From contig NC_065415.1 of assembly GCF_024362695.1 (NCBI RefSeq), positions 11,449,438 to 11,513,437 on the forward strand: 64,000 nt of DNA, given 5' to 3'. Position numbers and translations under genes: made by a program. The notes beneath the pieces are model-generated. The model saw only the letters and a list, made by a program, of their open reading frames with translations, did no database searches and was not told the DNA's origin. Below are positions 20,717-30,650 of the stretch, piece by piece; position 1 is the stretch's first letter; every line of letters starts with the position of its first letter. The DNA comes from Pectinophora gossypiella (lineage: Eukaryota > Arthropoda > Insecta > Lepidoptera > Gelechiidae).

Positions 20717-20864
20717 TGTACGGTCACGAGCATTAATATGTATACACTTTGGTACCATGTCACATTAACTTTTTGACATATTGAACTGTAAGTCTTACTA
20801 AATGTCAAATATGTTAGTGCCACAGAGTTCTAAAGTGGGTACATTATATTGCTCATGACTGTAC
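20717..20864 (+). mobile_element. MITE M2 directly after the gene
   Basis: 148 bp, TGTACGGTCACGAGCATTAA to GCTCATGACTGTAC. It begins 4 bases after the stop codon, so it lies in the 3'UTR of the pseudoprotease gene unless the transcript ends within it. Confidence 0.8.
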
Positions 20865-21381
20865 TCTACCATCAAGCGAAAACTGAAAAAGCAGTTGAGA
20901 TAACACAACGTCTTCTATCCACGTTTATCTTATTTTTTTAAATAGTAATAGGTAAATTACTAAAGGTAATATTAGCGAGCGAAATCAAAGATGACCAACT
21001 CAATATTAACGTTTAATAAAGAGTAAAAGATCACAAAATTATAATAATTTACAAAACTTAACTTACAGCCCCGTTGCTATGCGCCATATAATCGACAATA
21101 CCTAGGCAACGGGGGTTGCCATATCTGACGCCAACAGGTAACGTCACGTCACGTCAGTTTCTTTCGTCGAATGATGATGACTCAAGGATTTTAAGTCTTG
21201 TCTCTGAGGCTAGAATAAAGAGAACTTTAATGTAAGAGTATTCACATATCATTATCCTTCTGCCCTTATCCCACTCTAGGTGTCGTCGGCACAACATGTA
21301 TTCCTCTTCCATTCATTTGTACTCACACCTTTCACACACATATCCTTTTTTACACAATCTACCCACACTTTCTTGGGTCGT
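20865..21381. promoter_or_regulatory. Downstream region with candidate poly(A) signals
   Basis: AATAAA at 21015-21020 and another (GAATAAAG) near 21218 are the first candidate polyadenylation signals after the gene. Also present are a short inverted repeat, CCCCGTTGC and GCAACGGGG (about 21072-21115), and three tandem ACGTC units near 21138. No second gene is seen. Confidence 0.35.
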
Positions 21382-21394
21382 CCCCTACCCCTAT

Positions 21395-21637
21395 CGTCAT
21401 CACCAGCCCATTAACGTCCCCACTGCTGGGCACGGGCCTTCCCTACGAATGGATAGAGAGATCGGGCCTTAAACCACCACGCGGGCCCAATGCGGCTAAT
21501 GCAGCCGGGACCAACGGCTTAACGTGCCTTCCGAAGAACGGAGGAGCTCGAGATGAAAACTTTTTTTTGTGGTCACCCATCCTATGACCAGCCATTGCGA
21601 AAGTTGCTTAACTTCAACAATCGCAGACCGAACGCGC
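21395..21637 (-). mobile_element. SINE-B, 5'-truncated, 13-bp TSD
   Basis: Minus strand: tail (TCATCACCAGCCCATTAACG), central domain with a deletion nearby, GAGCTCGAGATGAAAAC, then the 5S-like segment and part of the tRNA-like head. It is flanked by perfect CCCCTACCCCTAT copies (21382-21394 and 21638-21650). The first ~35 bases of the head are missing, so reverse transcription stopped early. Confidence 0.88.
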
Positions 21638-21650
21638 CCCCTACCCCTAT

Positions 21651-22421
21651 ATCCATATACATTCATACTCACAACACACTAAAAAAGAAAAGAACGAAGA
21701 GAGACAGGTTTAAGAGTATTCACATATATTTGGCATCGTAATATAATTTGTATTTATGTGTCAGTCAATCTTTAGTACCGGTTCCGTGCGCCGTAAAGAC
21801 TAAATTGTCACGCTGGTGTTTTCTCTTCTCTGGAAAGGGCAGCACTGAGACAAAGTACTATACCATTGCTATATAAATTCGAATTCGATCGATTTTGCGA
21901 ATTCTCCTCTTATGCGTTCTTTGCGTCTCCTCTCCGCGATGTTTGAATCAACACCACAATGTGATGTGTTTGGTTTTTGCGAGAATGATTAACGATTAAT
22001 GATTTACTTACTGTTTTTTCTTCTATTATTATTTTTATATTATATTGTATAAAAGTTAACTTCTTAATTTTATAATTGTAAATTTTTGTGTTTTTTCATG
22101 TTATTTATACAGTTTTATTTTTGTTTTTGTTTCTTTTTTTTTGTTCATTGTTTATTTTGTATACTTATTAGTTTTTATGTTGTTTTCTGGTCATACAGCT
22201 TTAGGGTTACACTGTATTGTTGTATGTACCTTTATAAATAAATGAATAAATACCTACTAAACTAATATGTGTGTTCCGGTAATTGAAAAAGTCTGGGAAT
22301 CCCTGATCTATCGGTTGTTGTAGTGTTGTTGACTGACAGCAACTGCGCTGCTGCCTTGCGGAGTCTGCATGGACTCACAACTTCCGCGACTCTTGAGCCG
22401 TCGGCTCGTTTTAAAAGGACA
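21651..22421. other. No gene; LINE-like tail at 22190-22260
   Basis: Non-coding. At 22190-22260 the string GGTTACACTGTATTGTTGTATG followed by AAATAAATGAATAAATAC looks like the 3' end of a LINE. The preceding 150 bases are T-rich. Confidence 0.4.
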
Positions 22422-22437
22422 CAAACCTTATTATGAT

Positions 22438-22698
22438 CATCATCTCCCTAGCACTATTTTCACAGGGTCACAGGTAAGCACCTAATCTGAAGATTTGACA
22501 GGTCCGGTTTTTACAGAAGCGACTGCCTGTCTGACATTCCAACCTGCGAAGGGACAACCAGCCCAATACAGGTTAGGTCACATCCCTCCGAAAATGCATT
22601 TCTCAGGAATGTGGGTTTCCTCACGATGTTTTCCTTTACCGCTGAGCACGTGATAATCATTATGATCCAAACATGAATTCGAAAACAAATTCGACAAT
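22438..22698 (-). mobile_element. SINE-D, 5'-truncated, 16-bp TSD
   Basis: Minus-strand SINE-D body: CATCATCTCCCTAGCACTAT, GACAGGTCCGGTTTTTACAG, AAATGCATTTCTCAGGAATG, TTACCGCTGAGCACGTGATA. The tRNA-like head is absent. The 16-base string CAAACCTTATTATGAT flanks it exactly (22422-22437 and 22699-22714). Confidence 0.88.
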
Positions 22699-22714
22699 CA
22701 AACCTTATTATGAT

Positions 22715-23276
22715 GACTGAGTTAATTCGCTCAATTGAGTGAGTCGATTACATAACGGGAGTCAGCCCAGTCAGTTATTATTATAGTAGTTCACTCCTAA
22801 AGGTTCAGCGTTTAAAGAGTAGATTGAGTTGTGAACCGGTTTTTAAAGACATAAAAAGAAAGACATGTTTGTAGCATCGAGTTTTTCGTCCAATTCACGA
22901 TCCTCATTCGCTACTGGAATCTTCCGTAAAAACCTGATATGTGTCACCGATCTAATACCTTCGCCGGCTGTGATCTACTTAAGCATGTATTAAAAAAACA
23001 TAAAAAAAGTATTAAAGAAACATAATTATGTCAATAAAGTACTGTAAATATTGTGAATAGGATAATCAATATATTTTTTTTACCGGTTCTGACTATTTAT
23101 AAGCTGCATAGCTGTACTATGAGGGTACACGGAATTGACACCAGTGGTCGCATCGGCGTAAACTTCTGACAATACTACTAGTTTCAGTTTCCTTAGTTTT
23201 TTTTACGCCAGGCATGGTAAGTCTCTCCAGTTTCCACCGACAAATTAAAAAGATCGCACCGTTTTTTTTGTAACTT
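22715..23276. other. No gene seen
   Basis: Non-coding DNA. Nothing recognised. Confidence 0.4.
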
Positions 23277-23350
23277 ATTGCTGATTTTCCACATATGGCC
23301 GAACAAATGGAGAGCGCTGAGGGCTCTCACCCGGTCACCAAAAACCTTTT
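23277..23350 (-). mobile_element. LINE-P remnant
   Basis: TGGCCGAACAAATGGAGAGCG and GGGCTCTCACCCGGT match the reverse of the LINE-P 3'UTR (2990-3040). Only about 70 bases remain. Confidence 0.6.
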
Positions 23351-23892
23351 TTAATAAAAGCCGTATGAAAAACGCCGACGCATCGCTCCACAGAGTACTG
23401 CGCCCTAGTCAAGCCCATAAACGAAGCTCCCAGCATTTGCATAGAAATGAACAGCCGACCACCTAACCGACATTTCACACAGAATAAATAACTCGGCCAC
23501 TACTGCCTGCCTCAGTTAGGAACGTTACATACTAAGATACTTACCATGCAGCCTGCAATAGCATACCAGATAATATTTTAAAGTCACAAAATAAATTTAA
23601 AGCTCATGTGAAGCTTGCTTTATGTAAAAAAGCTTATTATATGACTAATGATTACCTAAATGATAAAAATGCCTGGTCTTAAATATGTTCCTCTAGTTAT
23701 TAAATAACGTGTAATGTATACCTACATTGATTTAAAAGATGTGTTGCTGTTGCAATTTCTTGTAATTTCTTCTCCAATCAGACGTAGATTTAAAAATGTT
23801 ACAAAGACCGTCAACAATTTTATCCATGATAATAATTACTTTGTTGAGTAAATGATTCTGATTTCTGAACATTAGGTACATTATATTTATGA

Positions 23893-24060
23893 CTAGCGGC
23901 CTTTTACCGGCTTCGCGCGTGTGGATATTTTTTAAGAGTAAATTTTAGTGGGATCCCTATTTTTTCTAGTAATAAATGTACCTTGTGTTACTCATTCTCC
24001 TAGTGAAAACCCTTTGAAATCGGTCCAGTAGTTTTTGAGTTTATTCAATACAAACAAAAA
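23893..24060 (-). mobile_element. Helitron 3' end, minus strand
   Basis: Starts ACTAGCGGCC followed by GGCTTCGCGCG, the reverse of a CTAG(T) Helitron terminus with its subterminal hairpin. It continues with AAATCGGTCCAGTAGTTTTTG. No 5' end is visible. Confidence 0.55.
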
Positions 24061-24065
24061 TGCAA

Positions 24066-24216
24066 ATTTCACCGCTGAGCATGTTTGGGTCACAAATGAT
24101 TCAAACATGAAATCGAAAACAAATTCAAAAATCTTTGGTTTAGGCCAGTGCTGGGATTGAACCTGCGACCACACAGTGAGAGTAAGCATTCTTCCAACCG
24201 GGCTACCACGGCTCTT
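24066..24216 (-). mobile_element. SINE-D head fragment, minus strand
   Basis: Shows TTCACCGCTGAGCATG, TTTAGGCCAGTGCTGGGATT and the reverse of the tRNA-like head (GGGCTACCACGG). The 3' half is missing. Confidence 0.7.
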
Positions 24217-24429
24217 ACAACGCAGACTGCTCTGCACATTTTGCGGTAACATTACACATCTTTATGGAGCTGCAATGGAGAATCCCATACTGAATTCAAA
24301 ATTGTATATACGTGATAAAGTTTTACTTATGGGCATTTGTACTTACGTAACGTAACCTGCAGCAGTGTGGTGGAAAATTCTATTTTTTTTAAGAGACTTT
24401 TGTGGTGTGTGCACGAATATTTGTCCACC

Positions 24430-24541
24430 CAACTGCGCATCATCAGGCCTGTTTTCTTAAATATTAGTACCGAGATCCCCCAGCGCTACCCATTTGGTCA
24501 AGTAATTAATTCCGAGGCAACCTTACAATAAGTCACATAAA
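24430..24541 (+). mobile_element. LINE-P remnant
   Basis: CCAACTGCGCATCATCAGGC to CTTACAATAAGTCACATAAAA follows the LINE-P 3'UTR with many substitutions, an old copy. Confidence 0.6.
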
Positions 24542-24819
24542 AACAGTATATTTGTTCATTTAAACAAAAGCATTTGAACTCACAACTCACAACAACAAGA
24601 AGCCGATATGACATAATGCTCTGTACACAGTAGGGTAGACCATTGCATCACAACCAGGTGAATGAGTGATTACAATATGTATAGGGTATTGTTGTGGGCA
24701 GAGATGGCCTCGTTGGGCCGCCGATTGGCGAACAAAAGCTCTCTGGTGTTTGATGTGGGAATGAAGATGGCGAGGATTGGAAACGATTGTCTATAGTATA
24801 TACATGCATATATGCATAT

Positions 24820-25031
24820 GAGGAGCTCGGTGGCGCAGTGGTAAACGCGCTCGGTCTGCGATTGTTGAAGTTAAGCAACTTTCGCAAAAGCCGGTCATAG
24901 GATGGGTGACCACAAAAAAAGTTTTCATCTCGAGCTCCTCCGTGCTTCGGAAGGCACGTTAAGCCGTTGGTCCCGGCTGCATTAGCAGTCGTTAATAACC
25001 ACCAACCCTTATGATGGGTGATGATGATGAT
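24820..25031 (+). mobile_element. SINE-B with intact tRNA/5S head, 10-bp TSD
   Basis: The head begins GAGGAGCTCGGTGGCGCAGT, including a tRNA-type A box (TGGCGCAGTGG). Where a tRNA B box is expected it has GAAGTTAAGCAAC, then exactly 20 bases, then GGATGGGTGACC. These are the conserved internal-promoter blocks of 5S rRNA at the 5S spacing. The shared central domain follows (CGTGCTTCGGAAGGCACG), then GCATTAGCAGTCGTTAATAA and a shortened GATGATGATG tail. ATATGCATAT flanks both sides (24810-24819, 25032-25041). Confidence 0.85.
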
Positions 25032-25035
25032 ATAT

Positions 25036-25309
25036 GCATATATGTTACTAGCGATCCGCCCCGGTATCGCTCGGGTGCAATGCTGAGGAAAAAATGAAAT
25101 TATTTACGATATCACATTAAAACCCTTAAAAATAACAGTATTTCTCCACTATTTAATGGATGTTATTATACATATAAACCTTTTTCTTGAATCACTCTAT
25201 CTATTAAAAAAACCGCATCAAAATTGGTTGCGTAGTTTTAAAGATTTAAGCGTACATATGGATATAGGGACAGAAAAAGCGACTTTGTTTTATACTATGT
25301 AGTGATTAT
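25036..25309 (-). mobile_element. Helitron-type 3' end, minus strand
   Basis: Starts ACTAGCGATCCGCCCCGGTA (the reverse of a CTAG terminus) and ends TTTATACTATGTAGTGAT. It contains GAATCACTCTATCTATTAA and TTGCGTAGTTTTAAAGATTT, which I recall as a widespread insect repeat. No coding capacity. Confidence 0.5.
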
Positions 25310-25638
25310 ACTGTACAATTCAGTCGCTCTAAACGTGACAAGAAAGTTGTGGAACAATCTAACGAAGATGTAAAGAATAAAATTCTGAGAGATGATGTGT
25401 TTACTGTCTTCTACTTGCGTGAGTTGTGAAGTCAATGCCCTTATTCATCAACCCCACCACACCTCCAGGGTTGCTAGGTGTTTACTGTAATATAGATACA
25501 ATGTTCTACTTATGAGGTACGTTATCGTACAACAGTGCTAAGTGTTGTATGACAGAGAGAAGGCTTACGTAAATACCTTGCAATGGACAAAAAGGCTAAT
25601 CACAGCTCAGAATTAAAACACACGCTGGTGCTGATACC

Positions 25639-25803
25639 AGTACGGTCACGAGTACTAATATGTCACTAACACCCTGTATATGCACTTTGAAACCATGTCA
25701 CATTAACTTTTTTGACAAATTCAACCGTAAGTCTCATTAATTGTCAAATATGATAGTGCGACAGGGTTCTAAAGTGGGCACATAATATTGCTCATGACTG
25801 TAC
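25639..25803 (+). mobile_element. MITE M2 with an M1 terminus inside
   Basis: M2 ends are present (GTACGGTCACGAGTACTAAT and GCTCATGACTGTACA). After the first ~20 bases there is an extra TGTCACTAACACCCTGTATA, which is the last 20 bases of MITE M1. The rest is ordinary M2. Confidence 0.75.
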
Positions 25804-25837
25804 AAACCATCTAATTTAATTTGGAAAGACATACAAT

Positions 25838-26058
25838 TTATGGAACACACGTCAAGTTTAGGCACAAACTTAAAATAGCCTCCCAAAACTTTATATTGGC
25901 CAATAACAATCTGAATTAAGTTGACAGCACACGTGAAACGGGTTGCATAACAGCGAGATGGCTATTTATAATTCGCCCGGGTTATTATTAAATTAAAATA
26001 TAAAATTAACAGTTGTCAAACTTAAAATAAAATTAGGAGGTGTCTGCAGGAATCGGGG
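25838..26058 (-). mobile_element. MITE M3 copy
   Basis: Reverse-oriented M3: CACACGTCAAG, TTGACAGCACACGTGAAACG, GGGTTGCATAACAGCGAGAT, and the right end TAGGAGGTGTCTGCAGGAAT followed by CGGGGTC. One terminus is complete and the other is truncated. Non-coding. Confidence 0.65.
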
Positions 26059-26810
26059 TCAATATCATGCTTATATCCAATATTAATTTAAAAGACTTTC
26101 GAATTAATTAATTCTGTTTACAGTTTAGGCGCGATAAGGTTTAGGCGCGGAGAATTCAAACATATAGGCGTTGTATAAAAGCGTTTTCGCCTTATTTTTG
26201 TATCGCGCGTTTATTCGCAATGGAAATACGCTCTTCTCTTATTTCAAAGCCCCATCCAAACGCCTTGATAGAAGCGGTAGAGCACAACAATTTGACTTAT
26301 TAAGGTCACAACAATTTGACAGGTAATCATATACTTGTATTGTTAACTGCATATGATATACTTGCATAATAACACGGAGATAATAAATAATAACAGTGCG
26401 AAAAGGTTAGTTAACTGCTACCTACGAATGTGCAATTTATTGTGTGAATAGAATGGAGCTTTAAATAATACAATAACACTTTGATAGAAAACTAAATATA
26501 CTTGATTGAAAAGATTTCAAAATGTATTTCTATTTAAATTCAATGAAACAACATGAATATTATGTACTCAGAACAATCCACGAAAATACTTACGTCAATA
26601 CATTTAAATATTCATCAGTTATAACAAAATGATCCATCGAGAACCAATCAGAATAGAGTGTTGTAATGTGGCATAGGGTTACTTATATTATTTTTTATTG
26701 ATTGATTAGGTACCTGTCGTAAATTCGAATTGTTTTAAGGTAACGATATTGAAATCACTTATATTATTCGAAGAATAACGTCCAAAATAATATTACTAGT
26801 AAGTACAAAA
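26059..26810. other. No gene seen
   Basis: Non-coding. A TATA-like GTTGTATAAAAGCG at 26170 stands in a locally GC-richer stretch (GGCGCGGAG, GCGCG), but no downstream frame supports a promoter. Confidence 0.35.
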
Positions 26811-26937
26811 GGTGTTTTTTTTTAATTATTTTCCTATCCATACTTTTGCGACGGAAAAATCCTCTTGATATCGACTCAGAATCATGGTCTGAATCATCCC
26901 TCAAAGTTTTCGTTACGATGTCACTAACACCCTGTAT
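26811..26937. mobile_element. MITE M1, right half
   Basis: From TTTTGCGACGGAAAAATCC through GACTCAGAATCATGGTCTGA to CACTAACACCCTGTAT. The left arm is absent. Confidence 0.7.
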
Positions 26938-27626
26938 AAGCAGCATGGAACTTTCTAAGATTTACTTTTCATCCGCAATAAATAATACTTCAATTCGAAA
27001 CTGCAATTCGCTTCAATGAACGGAATATCTCAAAGCCATCCGATACAAAATAGTATTAGCTCATTTTCTGGGTGGTGCGGAACTTAATAAATTGGAGCTA
27101 ACATGCTCGGAGAAACGGCCGGGCGCCACATATCACCGCCCACTCCGAGATGGCATATAAATCAATTCAGCTCAATGGCTCCAATGCATAAAGCTATTTA
27201 TGTATTTACATTATATATCTTCCTCATAACCCAGTAACCATAGCCTAAAAAGATTTTCATCTGAATCATTCTGAGCTGTTCATTCTGCGCGAGAATTTTA
27301 GATATATTTTTTACTCTGTGGCTTCTACGATTACGAAGGTGCGCCAAATGTGTACGAAGACGTAAAGGTTCAGACCCAATACGTGTTCCAATCCCCCTGT
27401 ATGCAAAACAAATGGTATATTTATGCACTGCTGTAATCGGAAAATCGTCAATCAAAAGATTGTTGATACGATACTAGGTGATTTATTTCAATGACAAGAT
27501 TAAACTGGTTTCAACTGGTTTTTAATGAGATTGCGTGTTCGCTTGCACGGGGTTGGTTTACGGAAGTCGTAAAGAACTGTTATGTTCTGTTAGTACATTA
27601 TTCTTGTCCTAACTGTGTACAGAACT
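26938..27626. other. No clear gene
   Basis: A minus-strand open frame of 85 codons at 27198-27455 (basic, no recognised motif) is the only coding hint. I do not regard it as supported. Confidence 0.3.
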
Positions 27627-27869
27627 ATGGATACAGCAGGTGCAACCATTTGCAGTCCATGTGTGGTTTCGCCTGTATCGCCTATATCGACTAACTGCTG
27701 GTTATACTTCATTCTCACGCCATTTATTCTATTGCTCTGCTTTACCTATATGTGCCTGTGCTGTGTTGTGATGTCGAGCAATAAAGATCTGATAAAACTT
27801 ATGCTATTTTTTGCATGGATCTTACTCTTAGGGCCTCATATCACTAGGACGCCGTGGTTGCGTCACTAG
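27627..27869 (+). CDS. Small hydrophobic open frame, uncertain
   Basis: ATG to TAG, 80 codons. After a Cys/Pro-containing start (MDTAGATICSPC) come two hydrophobic stretches that could span a membrane, WLYFILTPFILLLCFTYMC and LMLFFAWILLLG. No family is recognised. It ends just before the 54-bp minisatellite. Low sequence complexity at the hydrophobic parts means chance is possible. Confidence 0.2.
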   Translation: MDTAGATICSPCVVSPVSPISTNCWLYFILTPFILLLCFTYMCLCCVVMSSNKDLIKLMLFFAWILLLGPHITRTPWLRH

Positions 27870-27894
27870 GTGGAAATTATTCAGGACTCGGATG

Positions 27895-28395
27895 CCGGCG
27901 TAACCAGGGGATATATAACCTTATTACAATAGCATAGATGCATTTTGTTGTTGGCGCAACCAGGGGAGATACACTTCATACAATTGCATAGGTACATTTT
28001 CTTGGTGGCGTAACCAGGGGAGATACTCTTATTACAATAGCAGAGGTACATTTTGTTGGTGGCGCAACCAGGCGAGATACCCTTCATACAATAGCAGAGG
28101 TACATTTTTTTGGTAGCGCAACCACGGGAGATACCCTTATTACAATAGCATAGGTACATTTTTTTGGTGGCGCAACCAAGCGAGATACCCTTCATACAAT
28201 AGCATAGGTACATTTTATTGCTGGCGCAACCAGAGGAGATACTCTTATTACAATAGCAGAGGTACATTTTGTTGGTGGCGCAACCAGGCGAGATACCCTT
28301 TATACAATAGCATAGGTACATTTTTTTGGTAGCGCAACCACGGGAGATAGCCTTCATACAATTGCACAGGTACATTTTATTGGTGGCGCAACCCT
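27895..28395 (-). repeat. 54-bp minisatellite with an open frame
   Basis: Nine or so units of 54 bases (GGCGCAACC at 27953, 28007 with one change, 28061 and so on). Units alternate between a type with CTTATTACAATAGC and a type with CTTCATACAATAGC, giving a 108-base higher-order period. Because 54 is a multiple of 3, the minus strand stays open for 174 codons and would encode an 18-residue Cys-rich repeat, GCATKKMYLCYCNKGISR. No start context or conserved family supports translation. Confidence 0.9.
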
Positions 28396-28704
28396 GATGG
28401 CGCATGGCGTTCTAGGGTTCTAGCAACTTCGTACAGATTGATAAAATTAAATAAAATACAGCTTGCCAAAATCATAACCCTCCTTTTGGCTGTAGTCGGG
28501 TGATTAAGTTCCGCAGTTACACGCACTCTTCAAAAAGCAATGACCTATAAAATACGACAAAACTTGATACATATCTTTATATCCTTACTTCGTGTCCCAA
28601 GTGGAACATCAACCCAAAACGACCACGTTCATAATTGTCCACGGTAATTAAGGTATTTGAGACTTCACAACACGTTCGTAAAAGGTATTTTCCGTGTAGC
28701 TTTT

Positions 28705-28780
28705 TGTGTGGTCCGATGGTTGCACGTAACGTAAATTAAGTATGTGTGGTCCGATGGTTGCACGTAACGTAAATTAAGTA
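28705..28780. repeat. 38-bp tandem duplication
   Basis: Two identical 38-base units in direct succession, containing GTGGTCCGATGGTTGCACGT. They show no difference, so the duplication is recent. Confidence 0.95.
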
Positions 28781-29075
28781 TGTAATTGCGCCAGAGTTTG
28801 TCGAATTACATAGAACGTGGGCAGATGACGTAGGTAAAAAAAAACAATAGCTATTGTGGCCCTTTGTTGTTCGACGAAGCTAAATTGAGCTATCAGATGC
28901 CGCCTCCGCGATTTCTAATTCTTTTTATAACGCTTCCAAAAGCGGTACGGTTTTGTAGTCAATTTAGAATAGTGAAAGTTATGTAATATTAATTTCTACG
29001 TACATATTCACGCCATAATTCCTATTAAGTTGGGTGGTATGTCATCAAAACATTGTAATGTTTTACTAGTATAAC

Positions 29076-29843
29076 GGCCGCCGTGGTCCAGTGGTTGAGT
29101 GTTGGGCTCACGATCCGGAGGTCCTGGGTTGGAATCCCGGTGGCGACGTATCAAGTGATTTCACTTTGTGATCCCTTTTTTTTTTTTTTTTTTTTAACGA
29201 AGGGGAAATCCTCATGGATACCTCGCCACCCGGGGGAGCGACGAGGTTATGTCGGACTCCTACCGACTAAAACCCCTCCGATGGCCCTCTGCGGTGCATG
29301 TCGGGTAGCTCCGGGATCTGTGTCGAACGCACCGGTGCTCCCCTCGCACTTGCTTTCACTAAAGCGCGTCCCGGGGTAGATCCCCACCCCTACGCCATCC
29401 CAGTTTTACGGCGATGCGAGGCCATATCGCATTGCCGTCCATCCCGGAGATCGTGTGTTGAGTGGTTCGGGCCCCCGCCCTTATCACTCACGATCCCCAG
29501 TGTCCCCTTTCAGTCGCCTCTTACGACAGGCAGGGGTACCGTAGCCCTATTCTTGCGCCCGGAACTACAGGGCGGTCACTTTGTGATCCCTAGTTCTAAT
29601 AAATTAAATTAATTATAATTAAATTTAAATTACATGCTGATCACCTGCTTGACCGAAAGAAAGATGATCCGTGCTTCGGACCCTACGTTAAGCCGTTGGT
29701 CCCGGTTACTACTTAATGATGTAAGTAACTAATCGTTACATGAGTCATGTCAGGGGCCTTTGGCGGCTTAATAGTAACCCTGACAGCAGGGTTGATGAGG
29801 TTGGTAATCCACTTCACAACCCACACGAGAGAAGAAGAAGAAG
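29076..29843 (+). mobile_element. SINE-A interrupted by a 400-bp retro-insertion
   Basis: Head at 29076-29175 (A box TGGTCCAGTGG, B-box region GGTTGGAATCC). The body resumes at 29576 with CACTTTGTGATCCCTAG and continues through a central domain (GTGCTTCGGACCCTACGTTA, GCCGTTGGTCCCGG) to the long tail (CAGCAGGGTTGATGAGG, AGAAGAAGAAG). Confidence 0.85.
29176..29575 (-). mobile_element. GC-rich retroelement nested in SINE-A, 15-bp TSD
   Basis: Perfect TCACTTTGTGATCCC copies flank it (29161-29175 and 29576-29590). A T run at 29176-29195 is the poly(A) tail of a minus-strand element about 380 bases long. It is much more GC-rich than the surroundings, with strings such as CGCCTCTTACGACAGGCAGG and ACCCGGGGGAGCGACGAGG. 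I recall CCTGCCTGTCGTAAGAGGCG from other lepidopteran DNA but cannot name the family. The plus-strand frames across it are artefacts. Confidence 0.8.
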
Positions 29844-30415
29844 GCTGCATCCTCGAAAGGGTGTCAGAAGTATACTGGTGTACAACCACTCTTCACCAGT
29901 TATGTTTAAGTCCCATCTAATAGGGGGTGAGCCTATTGTCATTAACTGGGCACAAATCCTGGAAACTACTGTGTTCCAAACATGAATTCAAATTCAGTCG
30001 TTTTGAGCCCGGGCTGTGTTTCGAACCCGATAATACTGATCAGCGTTGAACACACCTCACTGATTTAGAAAATAATGTCAGGGCTCACTGTAAGTTGGAT
30101 AATGTTGAATAATTGCTGCTACTCTCATTATGCAGGCCATGGTCGCTGGACTGTGGTCTATAGCTCGTTTTGATGACTGATATTAATTTTGTCTCCGTAT
30201 ATCTGTCTTTGTCTATATTTTTTAATTATCGTGCACCCACATGCTATTGTCCACTCGTAATTATGTTGTGGGTGAATGCGGATTCTTCATACTTTATCCA
30301 AAAACATTACATATTAGAGAATGTTTTTTTTTAATAACACGTTAATGATTGAAAACGAAACGATCAGTTTCGAATTGGCATATCTGATGCCGCAGGAGTG
30401 TTAATACCTTCACGT

Positions 30416-30626
30416 CAGTGGTGTTCAGTTCTCGGTAACATTCCCACTTTGGGAACATTCTCGGCAGTGAAAAAGCGCAATATTTATGTAAAAAAACTTT
30501 ATTACCTAATCTTTAGGCAGATAACACCAGAGTACAAGAAAGAACAATTTGAAAAAGAAAAGCATTCAGTATCCTTACTAGAAAGAGTTTTTACAACGGG
30601 AACATTCTCTGAATGGCTCATTACTG
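30416..30626. mobile_element. hAT-N element copy
   Basis: Ends CAGTGGTGTT and CATTACTG, with inner inverted GGGAACATTCTC / CATTCCCACTTTGGGAACATT strings. The interior, CTTTAGGCAGATAACACCAG and AGAACAATTTGAAAAAGAAA, is shared with 41641-41885, 47190-47408 and the interrupted copy at 51411-52218. The 81-codon frame across it is not kept open in the other copies. Confidence 0.6.
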
Positions 30627-30650
30627 CAAATCAAAATATCTAATCATATG

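Noticed and set aside
24866..24908. 5S rRNA gene
   Set aside because: Only the internal promoter region is 5S-like. The rest of the 120-nt gene is absent and the segment is embedded in a SINE.
29083..29612. Open frames of 98 and 104 codons (+)
   Set aside because: They cross the junction of SINE-A and its GC-rich insertion. No motif, and the target-site duplication proves a composite of two elements.
30398..30643. 81-codon frame with LYYLIFRQITPEYKKEQFEK
   Set aside because: The other copies of this repeat (41641, 47190, 52061) carry an extra base and stops in the same place, so the frame is not conserved. Terminal structure shows a hAT-type MITE.
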